From positions 1 to 45,796 of IMG/VR virus record IMGVR_UViG_3300008266_000100: a stretch of 45,796 bases of DNA; one strand, 5' to 3'. Both the position numbers and the translations under genes were made by a program. This document shows, in pieces, positions 1-7,574 of the stretch (its first letter is position 1; every line of letters begins with the position of its first letter). The notes beneath the pieces were generated by a model that saw only the letters and a program-made list of their open reading frames with translations, did not search any database and was not told where the DNA came from. The stretch comes from a virus.

Positions 1-114
1 TATTCCAGGCCCAATCGGCCCTACTGGCGCGACAGGAGCCACAGGGCCTCAGGGGCCTCAGGGCGACACCGGAGCGACCGGGGCAACGGGCCCTCAGGGC
101 CCTCAGGGGGACAC
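1..114 (+). repeat. Terminal direct repeat, copy 1 (identical to 45683-45796)
   Basis: All 114 bases match the last 114 bases of the window. The overlap contains non-repetitive sequence as well as collagen-type repeat, and the coding frame is preserved across the join. This indicates a circular or circularly permuted genome of about 45,682 bp. It is more likely an assembly overlap than a physical terminal repeat. Confidence 0.9.
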
Positions 115-1060
115 GGGCGCGACCGGAGCCACAGGCCCTCAGGGCCCTCAGGGCGACACGGGAGCGACCGGGGCAACGGGCCCTCAGGGACCGCAGGGGG
201 ACACAGGCGCGACCGGAGCCACAGGCCCTCAGGGACCGCAGGGCGATACTGGACCTGCTGGACCGACAGGCGCGACAGGAGCGACCGGGCCCGCCGGAGC
301 GACAGGCGCGACAGGTGCGACAGGAGCGATCGGTCCGACAGGTGCAACGGGTGCGACTGGTCCTGCTGGTCCCCAGGGCCCGCAGGGCGACACGGGAGCG
401 ACCGGGGCAACGGGTCCACAGGGACCGCAGGGCGATACAGGCGCGACCGGACCTGCTGGTCCTACCGGGGCAACAGGAGCGACGGGCGCGACGGGTGATA
501 CGGGTGCGACGGGTGCGACGGGCGCGGCTGGTCTGATTCAGGACTTCGGCTACGACTCGGGGGACTACTACGGGCCGACGATCACCTCCACGACCAACCT
601 CACCGTTACCGAGGACCGGACCTACTATGCGCCCGTCTATGTCACAGGCACGAGAGCGTTCGACCGCATTGCCATTCGCACAGGCGCAACCTTCTCGGGT
701 ACCGGAACGATCCGGCTGGGTGTCTACAACAACTCGGGAGGCATACCGACCACGGTTCGGTTCGATGCGGGGACTGTTTCGGCAACAGCCGCCAACACGA
801 CCTACACGATCACTATCACCGAGACGCTGGACAGCGGGTGGTACTGGCTGGCATTCAACTCGCAGACGAACGCCACAACATCCAACTTCATCTCCTCCTC
901 CACGGTGACCTATCCCACGATTCAGAAGTACGCATCCAACGGGTCGTTTGGTTTCTTCAACTCTGGCTGGTACGAGGCGAGCATCACGGGAGCGTTTGCG
1001 ACCGCTGGAACCCTGCTGGAGAACAACAATGTCCCGATCGTCACTCTGAGGGCGACATGA
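2..1060 (+). CDS. Neck-connector / collagen / C1q-like fibre fusion, 3' part (begins at 44400)
   Basis: Codons start at position 2 and continue the frame entering from the end of the contig. Up to about 533 this is pure Gly-X-Y, largely a 15-residue unit with [15 protein letters not shown]-type sequence. The remaining roughly 175 residues form a Thr/Asn/Tyr-rich beta domain (begins [14 protein letters not shown], ends IVTLRAT) that looks like a receptor-binding or trimerisation head. The stop TGA overlaps the ATG of the next gene. No start codon with a ribosome site exists in this part, which supports its being the continuation of the 44400 gene. Confidence 0.8.
   Translation: MPGPIGPTGATGATGPQGPQGDTGATGATGPQGPQGDTGATGATGPQGPQGDTGATGATGPQGPQGDTGATGATGPQGPQGDTGPAGPTGATGATGPAGATGATGATGAIGPTGATGATGPAGPQGPQGDTGATGATGPQGPQGDTGATGPAGPTGATGATGATGDTGATGATGAAGLIQDFGYDSGDYYGPTITSTTNLTVTEDRTYYAPVYVTGTRAFDRIAIRTGATFSGTGTIRLGVYNNSGGIPTTVRFDAGTVSATAANTTYTITITETLDSGWYWLAFNSQTNATTSNFISSSTVTYPTIQKYASNGSFGFFNSGWYEASITGAFATAGTLLENNNVPIVTLRAT
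29..250 (+). repeat. 45-bp tandem repeat coding collagen-like units (block 2)
   Basis: About five near-identical 45-bp units encode a 15-residue Gly-X-Y motif of the type [15 protein letters not shown]. Irregular Gly-X-Y sequence extends the block to about 533. DNA identity between units is much higher than in block 1, so recombination or assembly collapse could alter copy number. Confidence 0.85.
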
Positions 1061-1296
1061 GAGTCGTCACATTTGGTCTCGGTGGATTTGATCTGACGAA
1101 ACCGAACAACAACATCGTTGAGGACATCGAGATACCAGATCCTCCTCGTCAGCCATTGTCCGAGGTAGGGGCTTTGGCAACCCTGCTCGCTGTGACGGAG
1201 ACTCTCACGGTGGAGGACGCAGCCAATGCGGTCGGGCTGTCTCCTGAGGATCTCATCGCCGAGGCTCAGGCATGGGAAGCCGCGAGGCTAGGCTGA
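1057..1296 (+). CDS. Small conserved phage tail-region protein
   Basis: This is a 79-residue protein whose ATG overlaps the fibre stop. The N-terminus ([20 protein letters not shown]) resembles small proteins found beside tail genes in actinophages. The C-terminal half is helical with an HTH-like stretch ([20 protein letters not shown]). Function is unknown; position between the fibre and the tail-completion genes suggests a virion or assembly role. Confidence 0.6.
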   Translation: MRVVTFGLGGFDLTKPNNNIVEDIEIPDPPRQPLSEVGALATLLAVTETLTVEDAANAVGLSPEDLIAEAQAWEAARLG

Positions 1297-1302
1297 TCTG
1301 CT

Positions 1303-1572
1303 GTGACTATTCCGCAGGATCCTGCTGTCGCCGTCGCCGTCCTCTACGAGCGGATGGGCCATGTCATCGAGAAGATGGATGCCCTGTCACGGAAGTTGGA
1401 TGCTCAAGACAAGCGACGCACCGCTGCGCTTGATGAACTCGAGGAGCGAGTTGAGAGGATCGAGGCGCAGGTCTCAGGAGTGCGGTGGTTCCTCGCAGGC
1501 ATTGCTGCAGCAGGAGGAGCACTCGGGGGCTCTGTCGCAGCAGGAGTCGCCCGCATGATCGGCGGAGGCTGA
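1303..1572 (+). CDS. Coiled-coil membrane protein, XhlA/holin-like
   Basis: The 89-residue protein starts with GTG. Residues about 15-55 form an amphipathic coiled coil rich in Glu, Arg and Lys, followed by one hydrophobic Ala/Gly-rich helix (about 60-85). This coil-then-TM layout is like XhlA-type haemolysin or lysis accessory proteins, but the gene sits among neck genes far from the endolysin, so it may have another role. A TAGGCT box ends 8 nt before the GTG and no ribosome site is visible, so the message may be leaderless. Confidence 0.6.
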   Translation: MTIPQDPAVAVAVLYERMGHVIEKMDALSRKLDAQDKRRTAALDELEERVERIEAQVSGVRWFLAGIAAAGGALGGSVAAGVARMIGGG

Positions 1573-1994
1573 TGGCGCAGAGCATCAGGCTCAACCGCCG
1601 GGAGATCGCTGACCTGCTCGCAGGCCCCGCAGGCCCTGTCGCAGCCGATCTCAGGCGCAGGGCAGAGAATGTCAGGAAGGAGGCTCGCAGGCTCGCCCCG
1701 GTGCAGAATGGCACTCTCAAGAACTCGATCTCCTGGGAGATGCGGATCGAGGGGGGCTCCCTCGTCGCCCGGGTCGGCACCAACATCGAGTATGCCCTCG
1801 CAGTCCATCAGGGGACGCAGGCCTACACGCTGAGGCCTCGCAACAGGCAGGCTCTGGCGTTCTCTCGATGGCCCAACGCCCCGGCAGGTGCTCGCAGGAG
1901 CAAGCAGGGCAGGTATGTCTACAAGTCAGTCAGGATTCCTGCCCGGGCAGGGAGGCCGTTCCTGGCTGATGCTCTCCGCGCAGCCCGACTCTGA
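1572..1994 (+). CDS. HK97 gp10-like neck / tail completion protein
   Basis: This 140-residue basic protein has the ATG overlapping the upstream stop. The central sequence (RRLAPVQNGTLKNSISWE ... VGTNIEYALAVHQGT ... RPFLADALRAA) matches the pattern of HK97 gp10-like tail-completion proteins: a conserved P-x-x-T/N-G-x-L-x-x-S-I core followed by Y-A-x-x-x-x-x-G-T. Such proteins cap or join the tail tube at the neck. Its place before the tail chaperones is the normal one. Confidence 0.75.
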   Translation: MAQSIRLNRREIADLLAGPAGPVAADLRRRAENVRKEARRLAPVQNGTLKNSISWEMRIEGGSLVARVGTNIEYALAVHQGTQAYTLRPRNRQALAFSRWPNAPAGARRSKQGRYVYKSVRIPARAGRPFLADALRAARL

Positions 1995-2007
1995 CTCAGG
2001 GCCCTAC

Positions 2008-2013
2008 TACAGT
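2008..2013 (+). promoter_or_regulatory. TACAGT -10 box, leaderless start
   Basis: TACAGT is followed by 7 nt and then the ATG of the tail chaperone at 2021. There is no Shine-Dalgarno sequence, so transcription probably starts at or next to the A of ATG. Confidence 0.5.
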
Positions 2014-2020
2014 CGCAGGC

Positions 2021-2434
2021 ATGACGCGACAGAGAGCATTCGAAACAGCAGCCTCCCGACGACGGCGCGATCCGATCGTCTGGATCATCGATGGAGTCCA
2101 AGTGCGCCTCCGCGCATCCGTGGACATGATCGAGATGGGCGAGATCCTCGAGAGGCTCAAGGACGAGAAGCCTGCAGGGATGAGCGACATCGCCTGGACT
2201 GCTGATCGCAGGCGAGTCCTCGAGGAGGTGCTCCTTGGCTTCATCGAGCCGGAGTCGCATGAGGGATGGGAGACAGTCCTCCCCGACATCGATTTTCCGA
2301 TGATGAACGAGATGCTGTCTGACCTGATCGAGGAATACACAGGGCAGGCAAACCCTACGCAGGCACAGTCATCCTCGGGTGGATCGTCTCTGACTGGGGG
2401 CGGTTCGATGGCTGGTGCTCCTCTCGAGGCGTAG
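2021..2434 (+). CDS. Tail assembly chaperone (gpG-like)
   Basis: This 137-residue mostly helical protein lies directly before the tape measure, the usual place for lambda G/GT-type chaperones. These bind the tape measure and tail protein during assembly and are not in the virion. The C-terminal 25 residues are a low-complexity Ser/Gly linker, while the -1 frame below them reads as real protein, so most of this tail may be an alternative ending made only when no frameshift occurs. The start is the ATG 7 nt after a TACAGT box. Confidence 0.75.
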   Translation: MTRQRAFETAASRRRRDPIVWIIDGVQVRLRASVDMIEMGEILERLKDEKPAGMSDIAWTADRRRVLEEVLLGFIEPESHEGWETVLPDIDFPMMNEMLSDLIEEYTGQANPTQAQSSSGGSSLTGGGSMAGAPLEA

Positions 2435-2619
2435 ACGCAGCATCGCTCCCCTGCGATCGTGCCTGCCACGCCTATCTGTTCGCCATCCGCGAGTATGCCG
2501 ATGAGGACACTCTCGCCAGGATCGAGAGCGCACTAGAGCCTCCTGCCTCGTATCGCGTCGGAGGCGTTCCTGCATGGTATGGGAGCGATGATGATGCATG
2601 GGCCTCGTGGCAGGCATAG
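2350..2619 (+). CDS. GT-type extension of tail chaperone by -1 frameshift
   Basis: In the -1 frame relative to 2021-2434, an open stretch ends with TAG at 2617-2619 and reads as a compact domain (WIVSDWGRFDGWCSSRGVDA, ACHAYLFAIREYADEDTLAR) with the same codon use as neighbouring genes. It has no convincing start codon or ribosome site. I infer it is joined to the upstream protein by -1 slippage, as in lambda-type tail genes. Candidate slip sites are G GCA AAC at 2347-2353 and T GGG GGC at 2395-2401; neither is a perfect canonical heptamer. The -1 frame already looks coding before 2395, which favours the first. Confidence 0.65.
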   Translation, partial: KPYAGTVILGWIVSDWGRFDGWCSSRGVDAASLPCDRACHAYLFAIREYADEDTLARIESALEPPASYRVGGVPAWYGSDDDAWASWQA

Positions 2620-2685
2620 GTCGGCGGGTCTCCGGGGCGAGCGTCATGCCCTGGAGGCTCGCCTCCCCTCGCCCCTGCTGTCAGG

Positions 2686-2691
2686 TACACT
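2686..2691 (+). promoter_or_regulatory. TACACT -10 box, leaderless start of tape measure
   Basis: TACACT is followed by 6 nt and then the GTG start of the tape measure at 2698. No ribosome-binding sequence lies between. Confidence 0.55.
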
Positions 2692-2697
2692 CCTGCC

Positions 2698-4491
2698 GTG
2701 GCCAACCCAATCGCAGAGGCGTTCGTCGAGATCCTGCCCGACTCGTCCAAGTTCACAAAGGAACTCGAGGAGCAGGTCGGCCCTGCGATCAAGGACGCGG
2801 AGAAGCAGGCCTCGTCTCTCTCAGGCAAGGTCTCCAACTCGTTTGATGAGGCCGGGGTATCTGCTGACAGGCTCGCCAGTCGTGCAGCAGTCGTCTCGAC
2901 TGTCGCGATCGGCGCGATCGGCGCGGTCGGGGGCATGGCGATCAAGCAGGCATCTGATCTCTCTGAGTCGATCAACGCAGTCAATGTCACCTTCGGCGCA
3001 GCGTCTGAGGGCATCAGGAAACTAGGGGAGGATGCTGCGACATCTGTCGGCCTCTCCAACGCTGAGTTCAACGGGCTCGCGGTACGGTTCTCCGGGTTTG
3101 TGAAGCAGGTCGCAGGCGATGGCGGTGATGTCATCGGCACGATGGATGACCTGACGACGAGAGCAGCCGACTTCGCGTCGGTGATGAACCTCGATGTCAA
3201 TGATGCTGCACAGATTTTCCAGTCGTCTCTCGCAGGCGAGTCTGAGTCCATCAGGCGGTTCGGCATTGACATGAGTGCTGCAGCGGTAGAGGCGCAGGCT
3301 CTCGAGATGGGGCTCGGCACAGTCACCAAGACAGGCCTCTCGCTCACCGAGTCAGAAAAGGTCATGGCTCGCTACGAGTTGCTGATGTCCTCGACTGCAT
3401 CAACAGCCGGAGACTTTGCAAACACTTCAGATGGGCTCGCCAACTCGCAGAGGATTGCGTCAGCGCAGATCAAGGACGCGGGCGCAAAGATCGGGAACGC
3501 TCTGATGCCTGCGCTCGCCAAGGCAACGAATCTCCTCGCATCGTTCGCAGGATGGGCCTCGCAGAACACCGGGCTCATCCTCGGGCTCGGCATCGCAATC
3601 GGCACCATCGCGACAGCAGTCCTCGCGGTCTCGACTGCCTACAAGGTGTATCAGGCCTATCAGAAGTTCATGCTTCTCTACACGGCGTTCCAGGAGAGGG
3701 CCAACTGGCGACTCAACGCCTCGTTCCTCGCAAATCCTGTCGTGCTGATCGTCGCAGGAGTCATCGCCCTCATCGCAGCCCTTGTCCTCGCCTATCAGAA
3801 GGTTGAGTGGTTCCGGAACGCTGTTGATGCTGTGTTCTCCGCGATCAAGACAGCCATCGGGGCTGTCGTCGATTTCTTCGTCGCAGCCTGGGATGTGGCG
3901 TTCGCAGTCGTCAGAGGAGGCATCGAGTTCGTCGTCTCTGTGTTTACGAGATGGTTCGACTTCCTCGCAGGAGTCGTGCGCATGTATGTCGATGCATGGA
4001 GTCGCATCTTCCGCACGCTCTGGGATGGCATAAAGGCGGGATTCGGCGCGGTGCGAGATGTCGTCGTCAGAGTGTTCGATGGCATCTCCGGGGCGTTCAA
4101 GGCGGTCATCAACGGCATCCTCGGGGCTCTCGAGTGGGGCGTGAACATGGCGATCAAGCCCATCAACAAACTGATCGATGGAGTCAATCTCCTGCCGTTC
4201 GTAGACATCCCTAATGTCCCTGAGATCAAACTGCCCAGGCTCGCAAACGGAGGCATCATCGGAGGCCCGACGATCGCGATGGTCGGCGAGGCAGGCGCAG
4301 AGGCTGTCATCCCGCTGACTCGCCCAGGCAGGGCGATGTCCCTCATGGAGCAGACAGGGCTCGCCGATCTCGCTCGAGGCTCCTCTGCTGCAGTCAGGAT
4401 CGACAACGCCACATTCGTCGCCCCGGTCGATGCTGATCTCGTCGCTCAGAAGGTGCTCGTTGCCGAGAGACTCAGGTCGTTCGGCTCGTGA
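2698..4491 (+). CDS. Tail tape measure protein
   Basis: The 597-residue protein is mostly alpha-helical. The N-terminal third contains a TP901-type tape-measure core (SADRLASRAAVVSTVAIGAI, then GLSNAEFNGLAVRFSGFVKQ and SLAGESESIRRFGIDMS). Hydrophobic segments lie around residues 290-365 and the C-terminus carries the common LANGGIIGGPTIAMVGEAGAE motif. It sets tail length; about 600 residues implies a fairly short siphovirus tail near 90 nm by the usual 1.5 angstrom per residue rule. No lytic transglycosylase or peptidase domain is visible. GTG is the start because of the TACACT box. Confidence 0.9.
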   Translation: MANPIAEAFVEILPDSSKFTKELEEQVGPAIKDAEKQASSLSGKVSNSFDEAGVSADRLASRAAVVSTVAIGAIGAVGGMAIKQASDLSESINAVNVTFGAASEGIRKLGEDAATSVGLSNAEFNGLAVRFSGFVKQVAGDGGDVIGTMDDLTTRAADFASVMNLDVNDAAQIFQSSLAGESESIRRFGIDMSAAAVEAQALEMGLGTVTKTGLSLTESEKVMARYELLMSSTASTAGDFANTSDGLANSQRIASAQIKDAGAKIGNALMPALAKATNLLASFAGWASQNTGLILGLGIAIGTIATAVLAVSTAYKVYQAYQKFMLLYTAFQERANWRLNASFLANPVVLIVAGVIALIAALVLAYQKVEWFRNAVDAVFSAIKTAIGAVVDFFVAAWDVAFAVVRGGIEFVVSVFTRWFDFLAGVVRMYVDAWSRIFRTLWDGIKAGFGAVRDVVVRVFDGISGAFKAVINGILGALEWGVNMAIKPINKLIDGVNLLPFVDIPNVPEIKLPRLANGGIIGGPTIAMVGEAGAEAVIPLTRPGRAMSLMEQTGLADLARGSSAAVRIDNATFVAPVDADLVAQKVLVAERLRSFGS

Positions 4492-5357
4492 TCTACCTGA
4501 CGCACTCATCCCTCGGGCAACTGGACCTGACCGCTGCAAACGGGTTCGTCGTCGTCTCGTTCACCATCGGGTGGCCCGAGGTGCGCACAGTCATGGACAA
4601 CCGCGCCCTCGCAGATGGAGTCATCGACACCACCACCTACCTCGGCTCTAGGGCTGTCACCATCGCCCTCAGGCTCGACAACACAGGATGCCCCGGCTAC
4701 TCAACGCAGGATCTCATCGATCAGGTCACGCCCTATCTTTCCCCCCGCATCAGGCCAACGCTCGTCTACACAGTCGATCAGAACGATCCTGTTGTCTCCC
4801 ATCAGCGGTCTCTCCTCCTCCGCGGAGCAGACGGGCCCCTGACAGTCGATGCCCCCAAGGCCCTGACGCTCGTCTGCCAGTGGGTCGCCTCAGAGTCGTT
4901 CACGCAGGCCCTCGAGGACTCCTGCGCAGTCGCCATCCTCACAGGAGGCACCGAACTCGGCAGAGACTACGATCTCGAGTTCGACCGGGACTACCCTGCC
5001 TCTCCCCCGTTTGGCATCACCTACTTCTACCCCGCAGGCAACGCCCCGATGGACTGGATTCTCACGCTGACATCACAGATCGAGGATCCGACCATCACCA
5101 TCAACGGCATCCCGATCGTGTTCTCCGGCCTGACGCTCCTGCCGGGGCAGACAGTCATCATCGACACTCAGGCCCGCACCATCCTGCGCAACGGCGATCC
5201 CAACGACTCCGTGTATGGGCTCACTAACTTCTTCGACTGGACATGGGATGACCTGCGAGTCACTCCAGGGGAGAACAGCCTCCTGCTGACTGCTGTCTCC
5301 TCCGCGGGAGGCTCACCGTCGGCGACGCTGTGCTACTACGACCGTTGGCACCTCTGA
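4488..5357 (+). CDS. Distal tail protein (Dit-like)
   Basis: The 289-residue protein begins at a GTG overlapping the tape-measure stop. An N-terminal half with alternating beta strands (GWPEVRTVMDNRALADG, TTTYLGSRAVTIALRL) and a C-terminal beta domain ending DWTWDDLRVTPGENSLLLTA match the layout of Dit / phage tail proteins. These form the hub ring joining the tail tube to the baseplate. Position right after the tape measure supports this. Confidence 0.75.
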   Translation: MIYLTHSSLGQLDLTAANGFVVVSFTIGWPEVRTVMDNRALADGVIDTTTYLGSRAVTIALRLDNTGCPGYSTQDLIDQVTPYLSPRIRPTLVYTVDQNDPVVSHQRSLLLRGADGPLTVDAPKALTLVCQWVASESFTQALEDSCAVAILTGGTELGRDYDLEFDRDYPASPPFGITYFYPAGNAPMDWILTLTSQIEDPTITINGIPIVFSGLTLLPGQTVIIDTQARTILRNGDPNDSVYGLTNFFDWTWDDLRVTPGENSLLLTAVSSAGGSPSATLCYYDRWHL

Positions 5358-5360
5358 CCG

Positions 5361-6431
5361 ATGTCCCTCCCCTACACGCTCGCTCTCGGGCCTGCCTCAG
5401 GCTCTGTCCCGACTCAGGAGGTGACGACATTCTCTGACTGGTCGCTTACTCGCAACCTCGACGATGGATGCACGCTCTCTATCTCGATGATGGGAAACAG
5501 CCTGCCTGGAGTGCTGATGCTCGAGTTGGAGACCGACCTGTTCCTGTATCGCTCAGGAGTCCTCATCGATCGGTTCCGCGTCGTCACAGTCTCCAACGAG
5601 TGGGGCGAAAACGGCGAGCATCGCCTGTCGGTTGGGGCTGTCTGCTACAGGAGGCTCCTGGCTGCGAGGCATGTCATCACGCCCCTCACCTATGTCGCGA
5701 CATCACAGGGCGACATCGTTTGGGGCCTCATTCAGCACACTCAGGCGCAGACAAACGGCTCCCTCGGCATCACGCTCGGCTCAGCAGGGCCATCCATCCC
5801 AAGGGATAGGGCCTATCCGCCGGGACAGAACATCCTCGAGGCGATCGTCGATCTCAGCCAGATCGACGGAGGCCTGACATGGGATGTCGATGCAAACAGG
5901 CAGTTGATTGTTTCGATCCCCTCCTCGTATCCTGTGAGAGCGCAGCCTGTGCAGATGGGCACCAACGCCCGCAAACTCGCCAAGCCATCAGGCTCCGATC
6001 TGTTTGCGAATGTTGCCCTTGTCTCGGGAGATACTCAGACGACAGTCCTCGAGGTGGAGCAGGCTGCGACGCTGCCCCTCGATCCTCGAGGCAGATGGGA
6101 GCGGTTCCGGGCGTTTCCTCAGGAGGCCTCGCAGACTGCCCTCGATGAGCAGGCCCGGGGGATCCTCGAGGAGACGCAGAGCCCGCTCGTCGTCTGGTCG
6201 TTTGATCTCGTCCCCGACAGGTATCTGACTGACTCTGACTATGCCCTCGGCGACTTTGTGACGATCGTGCGCCCCGCGACCGTCGTCCCCGGGACTCCTG
6301 ATCCGACAATCCCCTACCTGACTGTGCCTGGAGGATCAGTCCTCACGCAGATTCTCACCATCTCGCTCCGGGTCGATGCCGACGGTAACCTCGATGTCTC
6401 GATGACCGCGATTGAGAGCCCTGCGCCATGA
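5361..6431 (+). CDS. Baseplate hub / minor tail protein (Tal-like)
   Basis: The 356-residue protein starts 4 nt after the Dit stop. It resembles Gp37-like/Tal minor tail proteins of actinophages: an N-terminal beta region with SDWSLTRNLDDGCTLS, a middle stretch with YPPGQNILEAIVDLSQIDGG, and a C-terminal beta domain with SDYALGDFVTIVRP. It probably forms the tail-tip hub. No peptidoglycan hydrolase domain is seen. Confidence 0.7.
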   Translation: MSLPYTLALGPASGSVPTQEVTTFSDWSLTRNLDDGCTLSISMMGNSLPGVLMLELETDLFLYRSGVLIDRFRVVTVSNEWGENGEHRLSVGAVCYRRLLAARHVITPLTYVATSQGDIVWGLIQHTQAQTNGSLGITLGSAGPSIPRDRAYPPGQNILEAIVDLSQIDGGLTWDVDANRQLIVSIPSSYPVRAQPVQMGTNARKLAKPSGSDLFANVALVSGDTQTTVLEVEQAATLPLDPRGRWERFRAFPQEASQTALDEQARGILEETQSPLVVWSFDLVPDRYLTDSDYALGDFVTIVRPATVVPGTPDPTIPYLTVPGGSVLTQILTISLRVDADGNLDVSMTAIESPAP

Positions 6432-7528
6432 CTCGTCCCCGCTCGACTACATCGCCCTCTGACGAGATGGGGGCCATCCTCTCCTCTCTGAAGTCCCGGC
6501 TCTCGTCTGTTGAACTGCTCGCGCATACGCCCTGCGGAGGCCCGACTCCAGGGGGCCTGACAATCATTGTCTGCACCTCGACGACTCGCCCAGGCTCTCC
6601 TGCGACAGGGCAGGTAATCTACGAAACTGACACCGACTCGCTCCTCGTCTGGAACGGTGCCGCATGGGTTGTGTTCGCAGACGAGCAACTGCTCACGCTC
6701 GACACCGCAAACTCTCGCATCGGCATCAACGACTCCACGCCCTCGTTTGCCCTCGATGTCACAGGAGACATCAGGGCCACAGGCACGATCTACGCTGATG
6801 GCACGATCGTGTTCGAGGGCGCAACAGCAGATGCCAACGAGACGACGCTGACAGTCATCGATCCGACTGCTGACCGCACTATCTCTCTGCCGAACGCCTC
6901 AGGGAATGTTGCGCTGACCTCATCAACGACGGGCGTGATCACGCTCGGCACCGACACCGCGGGCAACTATGTCTCGAGCATCACCGCAGGCACAGGCATC
7001 ACAGTCACAGGCACTCCGGGCGAGGGATGGTCGCCAACGGTCGCATCGACTAGCGGACTGATCCGCATCCTCTCCCAGACCATAGGAACAGGAGTCACCT
7101 CGATCCCCGTGACCGGGGCATTCTCCGCGACATACGACGCGTATCGGATCATCATCACCGGAGGCACGATCTCGGCCGCGGGCTCGGTGACTATGACTCT
7201 GGGAGCCTCGGCTGCGTCCTACTACTACGGGGCGACGCTCGTCACCTACTCCACAGGCGCGGTCACGGGGACAGCAGGAAACAATGTCGCCAACTGGGTA
7301 ATCGGTATGGCCAACACGAACAACATCTGTGTCGTGGTCGATGTCGTCAATCCGAATCTCGCCAAGCCGACCTCGTTCGGCTCGTTTGACTCCAACGGCA
7401 TCTCTCAGGCCCGCCAATGGGCCGGCTACCACAATGTCGCGACCTCCTACACCGACTTCACCATTGGCAGGACTGGGGCAGGCTCCTACACCGGAGGAGA
7501 GATCGTGGTGTATGGGTACACCATGTAG
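6428..7528 (+). CDS. Tail fibre / receptor-binding protein
   Basis: The 366-residue protein has its ATG overlapping the upstream stop. After a short helical N-terminus, the rest is Thr/Gly/Ser-rich beta structure. Features typical of tail fibres include a GQVIYETDTDSLLVWNGAAW segment (a common tail-attachment module), SFALDVTGDIRATGTIYADG repeats like those before intramolecular chaperone or beta-helix shafts, and a C-terminal jelly-roll-like domain. Likely a host-recognition fibre; the receptor is unknown. Confidence 0.7.
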   Translation: MTRPRSTTSPSDEMGAILSSLKSRLSSVELLAHTPCGGPTPGGLTIIVCTSTTRPGSPATGQVIYETDTDSLLVWNGAAWVVFADEQLLTLDTANSRIGINDSTPSFALDVTGDIRATGTIYADGTIVFEGATADANETTLTVIDPTADRTISLPNASGNVALTSSTTGVITLGTDTAGNYVSSITAGTGITVTGTPGEGWSPTVASTSGLIRILSQTIGTGVTSIPVTGAFSATYDAYRIIITGGTISAAGSVTMTLGASAASYYYGATLVTYSTGAVTGTAGNNVANWVIGMANTNNICVVVDVVNPNLAKPTSFGSFDSNGISQARQWAGYHNVATSYTDFTIGRTGAGSYTGGEIVVYGYTM

Positions 7529-7561
7529 CCTGTAGCCTCAGCGAGGAGCCCTCCGCTCGGT

Positions 7562-7567
7562 TACACT
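7562..7567 (+). promoter_or_regulatory. TACACT -10 box, leaderless start of collar fibre
   Basis: TACACT plus 7 nt leads directly to ATG 7575, in a 46-nt gap between two fibre genes. It allows the second fibre to be transcribed independently. Confidence 0.55.
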
Positions 7568-7574
7568 CCCGGGC

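Noticed and set aside
21-419. Minus-strand frames rich in Arg/Pro/Leu across the collagen repeats
   Set aside because: They are antisense shadows of the Gly-X-Y repeat; the + strand frame continues unbroken from the end of the contig.
1-600. CRISPR-like or minisatellite array
   Set aside because: The periodicity is 45 bp in frame with Gly-X-Y codons, without spacers; it is a collagen-like coding repeat.
3460-4539. Long (359-codon) minus-strand open frame under the tape measure gene
   Set aside because: Highly Asp/Glu/Arg/Cys-rich shadow caused by the high-GC wobble pattern of the + strand gene; no start signal.
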